Below, one piece after another: positions 55,204 to 64,000 of a stretch of DNA of 64,000 bases. The first letter of the stretch is position 1. Each line of letters begins with the position of its first letter. Below the pieces are notes generated by a model that was not told the DNA's origin, searched no databases, and was given only the letters and a program-made list of their open reading frames with translations. A program made the translations under genes and the position numbers. The DNA is from Neofusicoccum parvum (taxonomy: Eukaryota; Ascomycota; Dothideomycetes; Botryosphaeriales; Botryosphaeriaceae), in NCBI GenBank assembly GCA_020912385.1, contig CP087209.1:3348001-3412000 (forward strand), written 5' to 3'.

Positions 55204-55252
55204 TTATTTCTTTTCTTCTTTCTTTTTTTTTTTCTCTTCCCCTCTTCCCCTC

Positions 55253-55441
55253 TGTTAGAGTCTAGAGCCTCGAGAGAAGCCTTAGAGGATCATCGGTAGG
55301 TTATGTGATGCTAAGAACTCCTTATATTTAAGTCGTTCTCTTCTTCTTTCTACTTCTTCTTCTCTCCTTAAGTCTTAGCTTAACGTACATAGCGCAATAA
55401 ACCTTTCAGTGATCATCCTAAGGTTGAGCCCTGATAATAGC
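55253..55441 (+). repeat. Copia-type LTR plus primer-site region, direct copy
   Basis: The LTR starts TGTTAGAGTC and probably ends TTTCA near 55408. It is followed by GATCATCCTAAGGTTGAGCCCTGATAATA, the likely primer-binding region. A 49-bp polypyrimidine spacer (55204-55252) separates it from the inverted copy, so the pair forms a near-190-bp-arm palindrome. Confidence 0.7.
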
Positions 55442-55846
55442 TAAGACTTCAAACCCATTGGACTTACTGGACATCGGATCATTGGTACAGTCGCGCACTG
55501 GAATCACTGGAATCACTGGAATCACTGGAATCACTGGAATCACTGGAATCACTGGAACTACTGGAATCACTGGAGACAACGGGATCAACGACAATGGTCA
55601 ACGAACAGCAAATACAAGAGCAGTAGGCTTAAGAGCCTTAAGGAATAATACAGATACTGCAACAGATGATGACGAGGATGGACACCCTCACCAACGAGCT
55701 TACACAGCTAAAGAAGGACAAGCAGAATCCTCTCTAGGTAGGGGATATCCAAACCCCCTCTACGCAACCCTCAGAGGAGGCTGGGGAAAAGGAGGCTAAA
55801 CAGGAGGCTGGGAAAAAAGAGGCTGGAATAACCAGAGACACCTTAG
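55442..55846 (+). mobile_element. Copia gag 5' relic
   Basis: Downstream of the direct LTR, one frame gives MVNEQQIQEQ, stops, then QILQQMMTRMDTLTNELTQLKKDKQ and a Glu/Lys-rich stretch, the start of a gag-like protein. It ends where the Gypsy-2 LTR begins. The rest of the element is absent. Confidence 0.5.
55496..55572 (+). repeat. 9-bp tandem repeat (ACTGGAATC)
   Basis: About eight units reading Gly-Ile-Thr in one frame. Simple repeat inside the copia relic, not a gene. Confidence 0.9.
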
Positions 55847-56300
55847 TGTTACGGCGCAGCCTTCACAGGCAGAGAGTTGAGGATCAACCCGACGGAACAG
55901 CGAGAAGTCGGAAGGCACAAAAGATCCGAGGTCACAAGACTCCTCACGTGAGACAGCACGTGCGCCCCACTTGTGCCCTCAATAAACGGCACGCCAACTT
56001 GTGCCCTCAAGTAACGGCACGCTCAGCGGTGCCCTTGAGGGACGGCACCACCAGATTGTTACAACTTTCCTACAGTATATAAGCACACTCACTTAGCTAG
56101 ATACTTGACCCTTCGTGGTCAACTTCGATAATCAATCTACACCATTGATTAGTAACACGGCCTTCGCACGCAGTGCTCAGTCACGTGTATTCGTTCACAC
56201 TTGTTCTCTCCCCCTACCTTGTACCCACTCAAGGTAAACCCTACACGGCTTACCACCCTCTTTGGTGTTTGATCCTTAGGGGCAGAGGCCCGCCGTTACA
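55847..56300 (+). repeat. Gypsy-2 5' LTR
   Basis: 454 bp from TGTTACGGCG to CGCCGTTACA, near-perfect terminal inverted ends. A TATA-like CAGTATATAAGC at about 56072 should drive transcription. It contains three imperfect units of about 30 bp (CTTGTGCCCTCAA..AACGGCACGC) between 55970 and 56050 in the upstream part. Confidence 0.85.
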
Positions 56301-56379
56301 CTTTGACCACCATCCTTGCAAGGAAGGGTAAGAGAACATCGGGTAAGGTATCACCCCCTAACGAGTTTAGGAAACAGCA

Positions 56380-58353
56380 ATGAGTACGGTCAACATGGAG
56401 GACGTCAGCGCAGGACAGGATCGTCCAGCGATTCCTCAGACACCGGCTCAGGAGGCCGCTCAGCCTGCTCACCAGGAGCAAACGGAGCCTACCATGAGAG
56501 AACTCATGCAGATGATCCAGGAGCTGCGAGTCGAGAACCGCATCCTGAAGAACCGACAGGATCAGGCCACCGGGCCAGATGCCGCAAAGAAACCATCCGC
56601 CCAGGTCAAGGTGCCAAAGCCGGACCTTTACCATGGAGAGCGTACCAAGACGCAAAGCTTCCTCATGCAGTTGGAGGACTACCTACATTTCGCCAAAGGA
56701 CAGTTCGGCAACGACGCAGACAAGGTTCGCTACGCTAGCACCTTCCTCCGAGGAGCAGCAGAGAAGTGGTTCAGACCATATAAAAGAGAGACTCAGGAGA
56801 AGCCGCATTGGCAATAGTCGCCTCAGACCCAGGCCATCTTCTCCGACTACAGGACCTTCGCCAAGCAGCTCCAGGAAGCGTTCAACGCGATTGACGAGGC
56901 CAAGCGTGCCAACCAAATCCTCTTCAGGATTCAGCAGAAGAAGTCAGTACTCGACTACACGGCTGAATTCCAGGAAGCCGCCTACGTCGCAGGAGAACAC
57001 TCGGACTACACACTCAGACAGCTGTACTACCGAGGCCTAAAGGACGAAATCAAAGAGGCTATGTCTTACCACGACGAACCCGAAACGCTCTCGGAACTAG
57101 TCCGCCTAGCCACCGATATGGATAGGAGGCGCACCAACAGGTGGTTCGAGAAGAAGGGTGGCTACCAAGCAAACACGAACAAGCCACGCCGCGAACGTAC
57201 CACGCTGGAAGGAGGAGACGCCATGGCTCTCGACGCCGCCAACCGTCAGGACAAGAAAAAGGATAACAAGGGCCGGAACAACTACAACAAGAAGCCTAAA
57301 GGCCCGAATCCGAACTGGACAGACGAACAGAAGCAACGCTACAAGGATCGACTCTGCATTACCTGCGGTAGCGACAAGCATTTCTCGCCTACGTGCCCGC
57401 AGAACCCTCGCAGGAAAGAAGGGAAGCAGACCTCAAGCGCTCAACGCGAAGCATCGGCCGTATCTCGCCAGGAGGACCACGACGCGCTAAGCTGGACGGC
57501 CTGCTTCAATGACGACTGTCAAACCCATCAAAGCGACAAAGACGCTACAGGATGGTACCCGAAGAAGCCAAGAGGCATCGCCATGCTTACCAGGAACGAG
57601 GAAGTACTCGACCTCGACGATATCATCGAGTCATTCCCGCACGACGACGAGATCGTCAACAGTGAGAATGGCGAATTCTACGATAGTACAGAAGCCGAAG
57701 AAGACAGCTCCGACGAAAAGGACCTCGCACAAGTGGAGGAGAGCCCATTGGCAGGCGCTATTAATAGGCTCCTTGAGAAAGTAGAGGAACACGGCATCAT
57801 CGCTAAGATTCCCTTCCACCACGGCGAGTCGGAGCAAGGCATTTGGATCCCAGACAACCAGCCAGGACTCGCGTTAGTCACCTGGCAGGTACAGGAGGAT
57901 CAGCTGTGGGAGACGCGTGTCTATGAGGATCGTCACACGGAGACAGACGAAGTCACTCCTGAAGATAATCTAGCGACCCAGAGGACACTCGCCCAAGAGG
58001 AAGAAAGGGCAAGGATGTTTCCTAGTATGGAAATAGCTGTTCCAGGCCTTAAGTGGAAAGCCCTTCGACAGATCCCAAGGCCGAGTCACCAGATCCTCCC
58101 AGAAGACGACGAACGCCTCAACCCCCGGCATAAGAAGCATCGGCAGATTGCATGGATCTCATGCATCGACCATCAGTGCAGGACGCACAGGCGTCAGAAG
58201 AATGAAAACCATTGGTTTCCGGTACGCGTACAGCAAGATGGGACGCACCGAGCTATCGAAGAATGGGAAATAGAGGGATGGGGACCAAGCGGATGGACTC
58301 GCAGCAACCTCTTCCTACTCTGGGAAGGCCAAAGGCACCAGTCAAAAAACTAG
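56380..58353 (+). CDS. Gypsy-2 gag, one in-frame TAG
   Basis: One frame from the ATG at 56380 to the TAG at 58351-58353, 657 codons, interrupted only by TAG at 56815-56817 (GGCAATAGTCG). Order: Gln/Pro-rich head; coiled-coil (MRELMQMIQELRVENRILKNRQ); capsid (DLYHGERTKTQSFLMQLEDYL, LFRIQQKKSVLDYTAEFQEAA); zinc knuckle CITCGSDKHFSPTC; then two copies of a W-x2-C-x4-C-x2-H-x8/9-W-x-P motif at 57493-57561 and 58153-58221. It forms the particle shell. The TAG may be a RIP mutation (CAG to TAG) or a readthrough stop. It overlaps pol by 142 nt. Confidence 0.82.
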
Positions 58354-58402
58354 ACGGCCCTGCAGCCAAGGGACAACAGCAGGGGCCGCAGTCTAGGTCC
58401 CT
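58344..58402 (+). promoter_or_regulatory. -1 ribosomal frameshift signal (slippery heptamer and pseudoknot)
   Basis: A AAA AAC at 58344-58350 lies in the gag frame and is followed at once by the gag stop TAG. Pol is in the -1 frame. Four nt downstream starts a GC-rich stem (58355-58363 with 58379-58388, nine pairs, one bulged G). Its loop segment AGGGAC (58369-58374) pairs with GTCCCT (58397-58402), giving an H-type pseudoknot. Confidence 0.85.
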
Positions 58403-61400
58403 CAATATGGTATCACGCACCTCGAACACGGAAGCTCTCACCGGACCAAACCTATGGAAACAATTCAAGACACAAGGGACACTTAACGGAGTGTCTATCA
58501 GGATCCTGATCGATACAGGATCATGCGGGAACTTCATTCACAACGAGCTTGTACAGAAAATGAACATCCCCTACCGTAAGAAACAGGAGCCCTACCCTCT
58601 TAGCGGGTTTGATGGCTCCCAAGCAGCCTATGGAGAAGGCTGGGTAAATATAGAAACGGAGGAAGCAACCCTCCAGATAGGGAACCATCAGGAACGGATT
58701 TCCCTCGACGTCCAACGCGTCCCCGGGCATGATATCATTCTAGGAATGCCCTGGATTAGGACACAGAAACCAATCTTCGACTTTGGAAGAGGAGACTCCA
58801 TCATCTTTCAAGAGGACCTTGAAAACCTCTTACGAAAACAAGGGCTGGAGAAAGAAAACGGGTTGTTAGACACCCTAAGGAAACTCCTAGCAGCATCAAC
58901 ACGGGAAGTAGCCAGTGTAAGGCCTGAATGTGGCAACTGTGTAGGCAACTCCGACAGTGGTATAAGTCAGGACCAGGACTGCGACGCAGGTAGCGAAGCC
59001 TCCTCGGTAAAATGCAGCCCATCGGCAGGAATAAGCCCTACTGAGCGAAACGATACCCCCACTGGTACGGTCAACCAGGATAGCATAAGACCCAGCGACG
59101 GCAACATCAACGGCCACCTCGAGGACGGAATAAGCCAGAACCAGGACAGCAACGAGGCCTCCTCGGTAAAATGCAACACCTCGAGCGGAGTAAGACCAAC
59201 CCAGACCGACACTTCTCAGGAACCAGAAGTACAACACACGACACGAAGGACTACGAGGAAGCGGCGTAAGGCTAAAAGTAAGGCTTCGCGTAAGCAATTA
59301 GCAGCCCTAGAACCTCAAATCGACGTCCAGATAATCTCAGGAGAGGCATTCAAGCGTATGAGACGCCAAAGACATCAGGTCTGCCTTATGTACATCAAAC
59401 CCTCACAGGCAGTGCAGCAACGAGCACTGGCTAAGGCCCAAAGAGAAAGGCTAAAGAATGAGGACACTCCCGCTCCTCTAGGAGGAGATGATCCCGCGAG
59501 GGTCGTAAAGGGACAACACGGCAGTCTAGAAATATGGAACAACCCGTATGGATATCCTCCGATACCCGAAATGGAAACGGTACCCAGCGAGTACTGGGAT
59601 CTACAGGCCGTTTGCCAGGAAAGAGGAAAAGAAGACTTGCCTAAGCATCAGCCGTGGGACCACGAAATCCCACTTAAGCCAGGCACGAAACCAGCCTACA
59701 AGCCCATCTACTCCTTATCAGAAAAGGAGATGACAGCACTCAGGGACTACATCGAGAAGAACCTCGAACGAGGATATATCCGACCTTCAACGTCATCAGC
59801 CGGATACCCAATCCTCTTTGTCCCGAAGAAGAACGGCAAGCTACGCCTATGTGTCGATTACCGACAGCTAAACGACATCACGATCAAGAACCGGTACCCT
59901 CTCCCTCGCATCGACGAGCTCCAGGACAAGTTAAGGAAAGCAAAGTACTTCACGAAGCTGGACCTCCGGGACGGATACCATCTGGTTAGGATTAAAGAAG
60001 GGGAAGAATGGAAAACAGCCTTTAGAACGAGGCTAGGACTCTACGAGTACACGGTAATGCCATTTGGGCTTACCAACGCTCCGGCAACATTCCAGAATCT
60101 CGTCAACGACACACTACGAGAATACCTGGATATCTTCTGTATGGCTTATCTCGACGACATCCTCATCTTTTCGGAAACCCTTGAGGAACACAAGAAGCAT
60201 GTCAGAAAGGTCCTAGAAGCCCTCCAAGCAAAGAACCTCTCTATCGCACCCGAGAAGTGCGAATGGCACGTCCAGAGGACAGAATTCTTAGGCTTTATTA
60301 TCACCCCAGGTCACGTCGGCATGGACGACTCGAAACTGGATTCTATTAGGGAATGGCCAGTACCACGAACAATCAAGGAAGTACAGTCCTTCCTAGGATT
60401 CGCGAACTTCTACAGGAAGTTCATCTGGAACTACTCCGGAGTTACGGAACCTTTAACTAGGCTTACGCGAAAGGAGCATGGCTTTAAATGGGAAGACGAT
60501 CAGCAACGGGCATTTAACTCGCTCAAACGGATGTTTTGCGAAGCCCCAGTACTCGGGATATACGACCCCGATAAGCCCACCGAAGTGGAAACTGATGCGT
60601 TAGGATTCGCCCTTGGAGCATGTCTCAGCCAGCCTGATGAAGAAGGCAGATGGCACCCAGTCGCGTTCTACTCACGGAAGTTCACCCCGGCAGAGCTCAA
60701 CTACGACATTCACGATAAAGAGCTTCTGGCCATTGTCTCAGCATTTAAGCAATGGAGACATTACCTCGAAGGAGCAAGCCACCAGGTGGTAGTACGCTGT
60801 GATCATCAGAATCTCACACGCTTCACCACGACCAAGGAATTGAACCGACGGCAGGTTCGCTGGTCAGAAGAAATGGCCTCCTATGACTTCAAGATCACCT
60901 ACAGAAAGGGATCTGATAACGCCGCAGCTGACGCGCTCAGCCGAAGAGTGGATTATATGGAAGGAAAAACCGAGCCGCACCCTGCAATCTTTACAGCGGA
61001 TAGCGATGGATCGCTTCTCCTTACCAGACAGACGCTACCTATGCTACGCATCGAGCCAAACCCATGGCACCAGAAGATCCGAGAAGCATACGCCCAGGAC
61101 TCCTTCGCGCAGGAACTTTTGACGCTTGAGGACGACCCGCGTATTGCTCGAGATAGAGAAGGAACGCTTCTCTTTAAAGGACTCATCTATGTACCAACAC
61201 GGCTACGAGAAGCACTGGTAAAAGACATCCACGAAGCCCCAGCACACGGACATCAGGGCATCGACAGGACAACAGAAAGAATCACGAGGAACTATTACTT
61301 CCCAGGACTGAGGAAAACCGTACAGCGTGTAGTCTCGCAGTGCGATCTTTGCATCAGAAGCAAGGCCGCGACACATGCACCTTATGGTCTCCTACAGCCG

Positions 61401-61916
61401 CTGGAAGCACCTAAGCGACCATGGCAGTCCATCACGTTGGACTTCGTTACCAAGTTACCTAGGTCAAAAGATCCTCTCACAGGAGTCTCGTACGACTCGA
61501 TTCTCGTCTTCGTCGACCGACTTACGAAGTACGCATACTTCCTACCCTACCTCGAGGCATCCAACGCAGAACAGCTCGCCTACACGTTCCTCCGAACCAT
61601 CTTCGCGGATCATGGAATGCCGGAAGAAATGGTGTCGGACAGAGATAAGCTCATGGCCTCTGAATTCTGGCAAACAGTTATGCGCCAACTAGGAACGAAG
61701 AGCAAGCTCGCCACCACAGCACACGCGCAAACCGACGGTCAAACTGAACGAATGAACCGGACCCTTGAACAATACCTCCGCTGTTATATCAACTACCCAC
61801 AGGAGAACTGGGCAGAACTGCTACCTATGGCCCAATTCGCCTACAACAGCTCCAAACAAGAATCCACGAACGAATCACCGTTCTTCGCCAATTACGGGTT
61901 TGAACCAGAAGCCTAA
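58351..61916 (+). CDS. Gypsy-2 pol polyprotein, truncated
   Basis: The pol frame is open from before the overlap (58212) to TAA at 61914-61916; translation should enter it by -1 frameshift at 58350. Order: aspartic protease (RILIDTGSCGNFI, HDIILGMPW); a linker with a duplicated GISQxQD...EASSVKC unit (about 58960-59060 and 59120-59210); reverse transcriptase (YPILFVPKKNGKLRLCVDYRQLN, catalytic AYLDDILIF); RNase H (ETDALGFALGACLSQ, DKELLAIVSAFKQWRHYLEG); integrase HHCC domain (HGHQGIDRTTERI...CDLCIRSK) and DDE core (LDFVTKLPRS, VSDRDKLMASEFW, QTDGQTERMNRTLEQYL). All catalytic motifs look intact. The integrase C-terminal part and any chromodomain are cut off after FEPEA. Confidence 0.88.
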
Positions 61917-62162
61917 CCGAAAGACGCAAATCCAGCGCGACCGCGCTGGATTTAGATTGTGTGGGAAAGAATCGTCGGGTGGGCTGGACGCGCACCGCAC
62001 TGGATTTACCGCACTGGATTTGGAGCGAGGTGCTCGGATCGAGTCTACACTCGGTCAGATTTCCAAGCGTGGCTCTGCGACCACTTTTTATATGAGCCAC
62101 CTTAAAATCCGACCGCTGCGTCGTGAGAAAACCAGCCACTTGGGGTAAGAGTAGGGTTAGGG
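61917..62162. other. Junction sequence with AAATCCAG-type repeats
   Basis: Starts with a 12-bp-arm hairpin (AAATCCAGCGCG, loop AC, CGCGCTGGATTT, about 61929-61954). CCGCACTGGATTT follows twice (about 62000-62025). No coding potential. It lies between the broken end of Gypsy-2 and a TTAGGG tract, so it may be subtelomere-associated sequence or the edge of an unidentified element. Confidence 0.55.
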
Positions 62163-62164
62163 TT
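62152..62164 (+). repeat. Interstitial telomere-type repeat
   Basis: TAGGGTTAGGGTT, about two units of the fungal telomere repeat TTAGGG, with degenerate neighbours (GGGGTAAGAG before, GAGG and GGGGTAAGGG after). It is internal, since coding sequence continues for at least 1.8 kb. Confidence 0.7.
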
Positions 62165-62194
62165 GAGGTTTTTTGATGGGGTAAGGGTGATCCG

Positions 62195-62245
62195 TGCGGC
62201 GGCGGCGGCAGCAGCGGCGGTAGCAGTAGTAGTAGCAGCAGCATT
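62195..62245 (+). repeat. Trinucleotide (GCGGCA/AGCAGT) tract
   Basis: Imperfect CGG/CAG/TAG triplets just upstream of the OrsD-like gene, within its presumed leader. Confidence 0.8.
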
Positions 62246-62322
62246 TACGAGCTTTCTCACACCAGCATCATTCTCTCTAGCAACTTTCAGTATTAGCAAG
62301 ACAATACTAGCTAGCGCACCAA

Positions 62323-62593
62323 ATGGCGACAGCGTACTTTTATCACCAGGCGGAATACCGGCTCGCGATCTGCAGGGAGTGCCGGCACGCCGTCTGGCCG
62401 GACCAGGTGGAAGGCCATCTGCGGGGGAAACACCACCGGATGGGCCGGAAGCAGGCGGAGCTGGTCGGTGGTGAGGTTAGAAGCTGGCATGGCTTGATTG
62501 CATTCTCGAGCGAGCTGGAAGTGCCAGCCCGGGTGCAACGGCCCGTCACAGAGCTGCCACTGTTCAAGGACGGGCTGCTGTGCCAGAAGGACC

Positions 62594-62639
<46 letters not shown>

Positions 62640-64000
62640 CAGTAATAGTAGCAGCTGCCAGTACGTCTGCAGGAATGAAAGGATGATGAAAGAGCACTGG
62701 CGCACCGAGCACGGATGGTCGATTGGAGGAGGCAAAGGCCGGCAGAGCAGGATGGTGGAAGAGGGGTTGAATAAGAGGTTCCAAGAGGCGGTAAAGCAGG
62801 TCTACTGCCAGCGCTTCTTCCCCACCTTCCACGGCTCGCAGTACTTTGAAGTGTGCCAGCCAGAGGAGCAAGCGCAGCAGGAGGACCAGGCGCAGCCCGC
62901 CCAGGAGGGAGGGGAGAGAGGGGAGGGAGGAGGGGAGCAGCTGTGGCAGCAGGCGTGGAACAAGGCGAACCAGAACTGGGAGGAGCTGGAGAAGCGGGCC
63001 CGGGCCACCATCGAGGAAGGAGAGAAGGACGAGGTCAGCCCGTGGCTGGACAGGACGCAGTGGCTGCCGTATCTGGCGCGGCTGGACCGCGACGATCTGC
63101 TAGCGTCGGTTGAGGAGCCCAACGCCAACCCGGACAGGCCAGAGGAGGAGGAGGAGCCGGCGGCAGCGGCCATCTGGAAAGCCATGGACGAGGTTGCGCG
63201 CATCGGCCAGCAGGCGGTGACCCAGCAGGTCGGCATATTCATCCGCATGGAGCTGATGAGGACGGAGAAGCACCAGAACCGGTACCACCCGCTGCAGCCG
63301 TACATGGAGGAAAACGCGGTCGCGGACAGGTCGAGGGCGTGGAAGCAGGTGCTGATGTTCTTCGTCAGGACGCAGCAGCAGCGGCAGCAGCAGCAGGGGC
63401 AGCAGCAGGAAGAGCATGACTGGAGAAGGCCAGAGTACAGGTTCACCCGCAGGCAGTCCAGGGCGTTCACTAGGCTGATGGAGGAGGCGGAGCAAGCTGC
63501 AAAGCAAGAAGAAGGGGGAGGAAGAGATGAAGGAAGCGAGGAAGAAGAGGGAGGAAGAAGTGATAATGATGATAATGAAGAAGAAGGAGCTGATTCAGAA
63601 GAGCAGCAGCAGCAGCAGCTGCCACCAAAGCTGTCCGGGATCCAGAAGGCGTGCTTGGACTTTTGCATTGAACTGCTGAACCAGAGGATCACGCAGCGCG
63701 AGTACGACAGCGCTCTGGTCTGCGCTCTGGCGGTGCAGGGGGTCACGCCCACCGGCTGGAGGGAGCCGGGTCTGTACACTGCGATTCTGTCGGCCATCAT
63801 CAAGGTGGGGCGCTTCATGGTGGTGCAGAAGGCGCTGGAGATGGTGGGTCCAGCAGCAGCAGCAGCAGCAGCAGAAGGGGAGGAGGATGGTGGGGAGGAG
63901 TTCAGCAGTGGGGGCAGCGCATGGGACTTTGAGGAGGAGGAGGAGGAGGAGGAGGAGGAGGAGGAGGAGGAGGAGGAGGAGGAGGAGGAGGAGGACGGCG
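62323..64000 (+). CDS. OrsD/DUF3505-like Cys/His protein, N-terminal part of a telomere-linked helicase type gene (partial)
   Basis: Open without a stop from the ATG at 62323 to the window edge (559 codons); a TAG lies 15 nt upstream in frame. The N-terminus has two Cys/His clusters: CRECRHAVWPDQVEGHLRGKHH, and CQKD...CQYVCRNERMMKEHWRTEH, split by a polyserine run. This paired arrangement is that of OrsD (DUF3505). Further on are WKQVLMFFVRTQ, YRFTRRQSRAFTRLMEEAEQ, and LDFCIELLNQRITQREYDSALVCALAVQGV, segments I associate with proteins that continue into RecQ-like telomere-linked helicases. Long runs of Gln, Glu (21 GAG at 63931-63993) and Ala occur. The helicase part, if present, is outside the window. 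Confidence 0.65.
62596..62655 (+). repeat. AGC/AGT polyserine microsatellite
   Basis: About 17 serine codons, mostly AGC, between the two Cys/His clusters of the OrsD-like protein. In-frame length change here would alter the inter-finger spacing. Confidence 0.92.
63931..63993 (+). repeat. (GAG)21 polyglutamate microsatellite
   Basis: Twenty-one uninterrupted GAG codons at the window edge, in the frame of the OrsD-like protein. Confidence 0.95.

Larger units (their letters stand above)
55847..61916 (+). mobile_element. Ty3/Gypsy element, nearly intact but 3'-truncated (Gypsy-2)
   Basis: 5' LTR, gag with CCHC knuckle and one internal stop, a -1 frameshift site, and a 1234-codon pol through the integrase core. 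The integrase C-terminus, polypurine tract and 3' LTR are missing: homology ends at FANYGFEPEA and unrelated sequence begins at about 61913. Much less mutated than Gypsy-1, so it is younger or escaped RIP. Confidence 0.9.

Noticed and set aside
55458..55799. 113-codon frame with Gly-Ile-Thr repeats
   Set aside because: Translation of a 9-bp tandem repeat in a copia relic; another frame holds the gag-like residues.
62152..62164. A true chromosome end
   Set aside because: Only about two TTAGGG units, with at least 1.8 kb of open coding sequence beyond them in the telomere-ward reading direction.
62311..63818. Minus-strand frames of 186 and 338 codons near the right end
   Set aside because: They are Ser/Cys/Leu-run shadows of CAG/GAG/AGC repeats; the plus-strand frame with Cys/His clusters is continuous and explains the sequence.
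1..64000. CRISPR arrays, prophage or bacterial operon features
   Set aside because: The sequence is eukaryotic with spliced genes; repeats are tandem microsatellites or LTRs without regular unique spacers.

Overview
The window is nuclear DNA of a filamentous ascomycete (Pezizomycotina). The genes carry 45-110 bp spliceosomal introns with GT...AG ends and CTRAC-like branch points. The gene families are typical of such fungi: a Zn2Cys6 factor, a NACHT-ankyrin NLR-like protein, GH3 and GH30 glycosidases, DHA1 and sugar permeases, a tyrosinase and a DUF6536 membrane protein. C-to-T/G-to-A decayed retroelements point to repeat-induced point mutation (RIP). I cannot name the genus.

Region 1 (1-47.3 kb) is an accessory gene region with long spacers. 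In order it holds: Zn2Cys6 factor (-), DHA1 drug/polyamine-type transporter (-), MDR reductase (+), NACHT-ankyrin protein (-), GH3 beta-glucosidase with PA14 domain (-), DUF6536 membrane protein (+) convergent with a coiled-coil protein (-), a doubtful small gene (-), a small secreted protein (-), a PsiD-class decarboxylase of the phosphatidylserine decarboxylase family (+), an F-box-like/R3H protein (-), a GH30 glycosidase (+), an FAD oxidoreductase (-) divergent from a sugar permease (+), an amino-acid permease (+), a secreted Ala-rich protein (+), a small membrane/coiled-coil protein (+), a tyrosinase (+), and a RidA-like protein (-) divergent from an SV2-like transporter (+) that has lost its C-terminus. 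Spliced models were built by hand; each joins in frame. Wide spacing and no core synthase argue against a secondary-metabolite cluster. The theme is uptake and breakdown of plant or microbial sugars. The FAD oxidoreductase/sugar permease pair shares a promoter with three CreA-type sites.

Region 2 (47.3-61.9 kb) is a nest of retroelements. A Tad-type LINE (minus) abuts and truncates the SV2-like transporter. It is interrupted by a RIP-decayed chromodomain Ty3/Gypsy element (266-bp LTRs, GGTAT target duplication). Two copia-type LTR ends follow head to head. Then comes a second, far better preserved Ty3/Gypsy element with a 454-bp 5' LTR, one in-frame stop in gag, a textbook -1 frameshift site between gag and pol, and a 1234-codon pol; its 3' end is missing.

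Region 3 (61.9-64 kb) looks subtelomere-derived. It has short AAATCCAG-type repeats, a two-unit TTAGGG tract, and the start of a large gene with paired Cys/His clusters and long Gln/Ser/Glu runs. That gene resembles OrsD/DUF3505 regions of telomere-linked helicase proteins and runs off the window.
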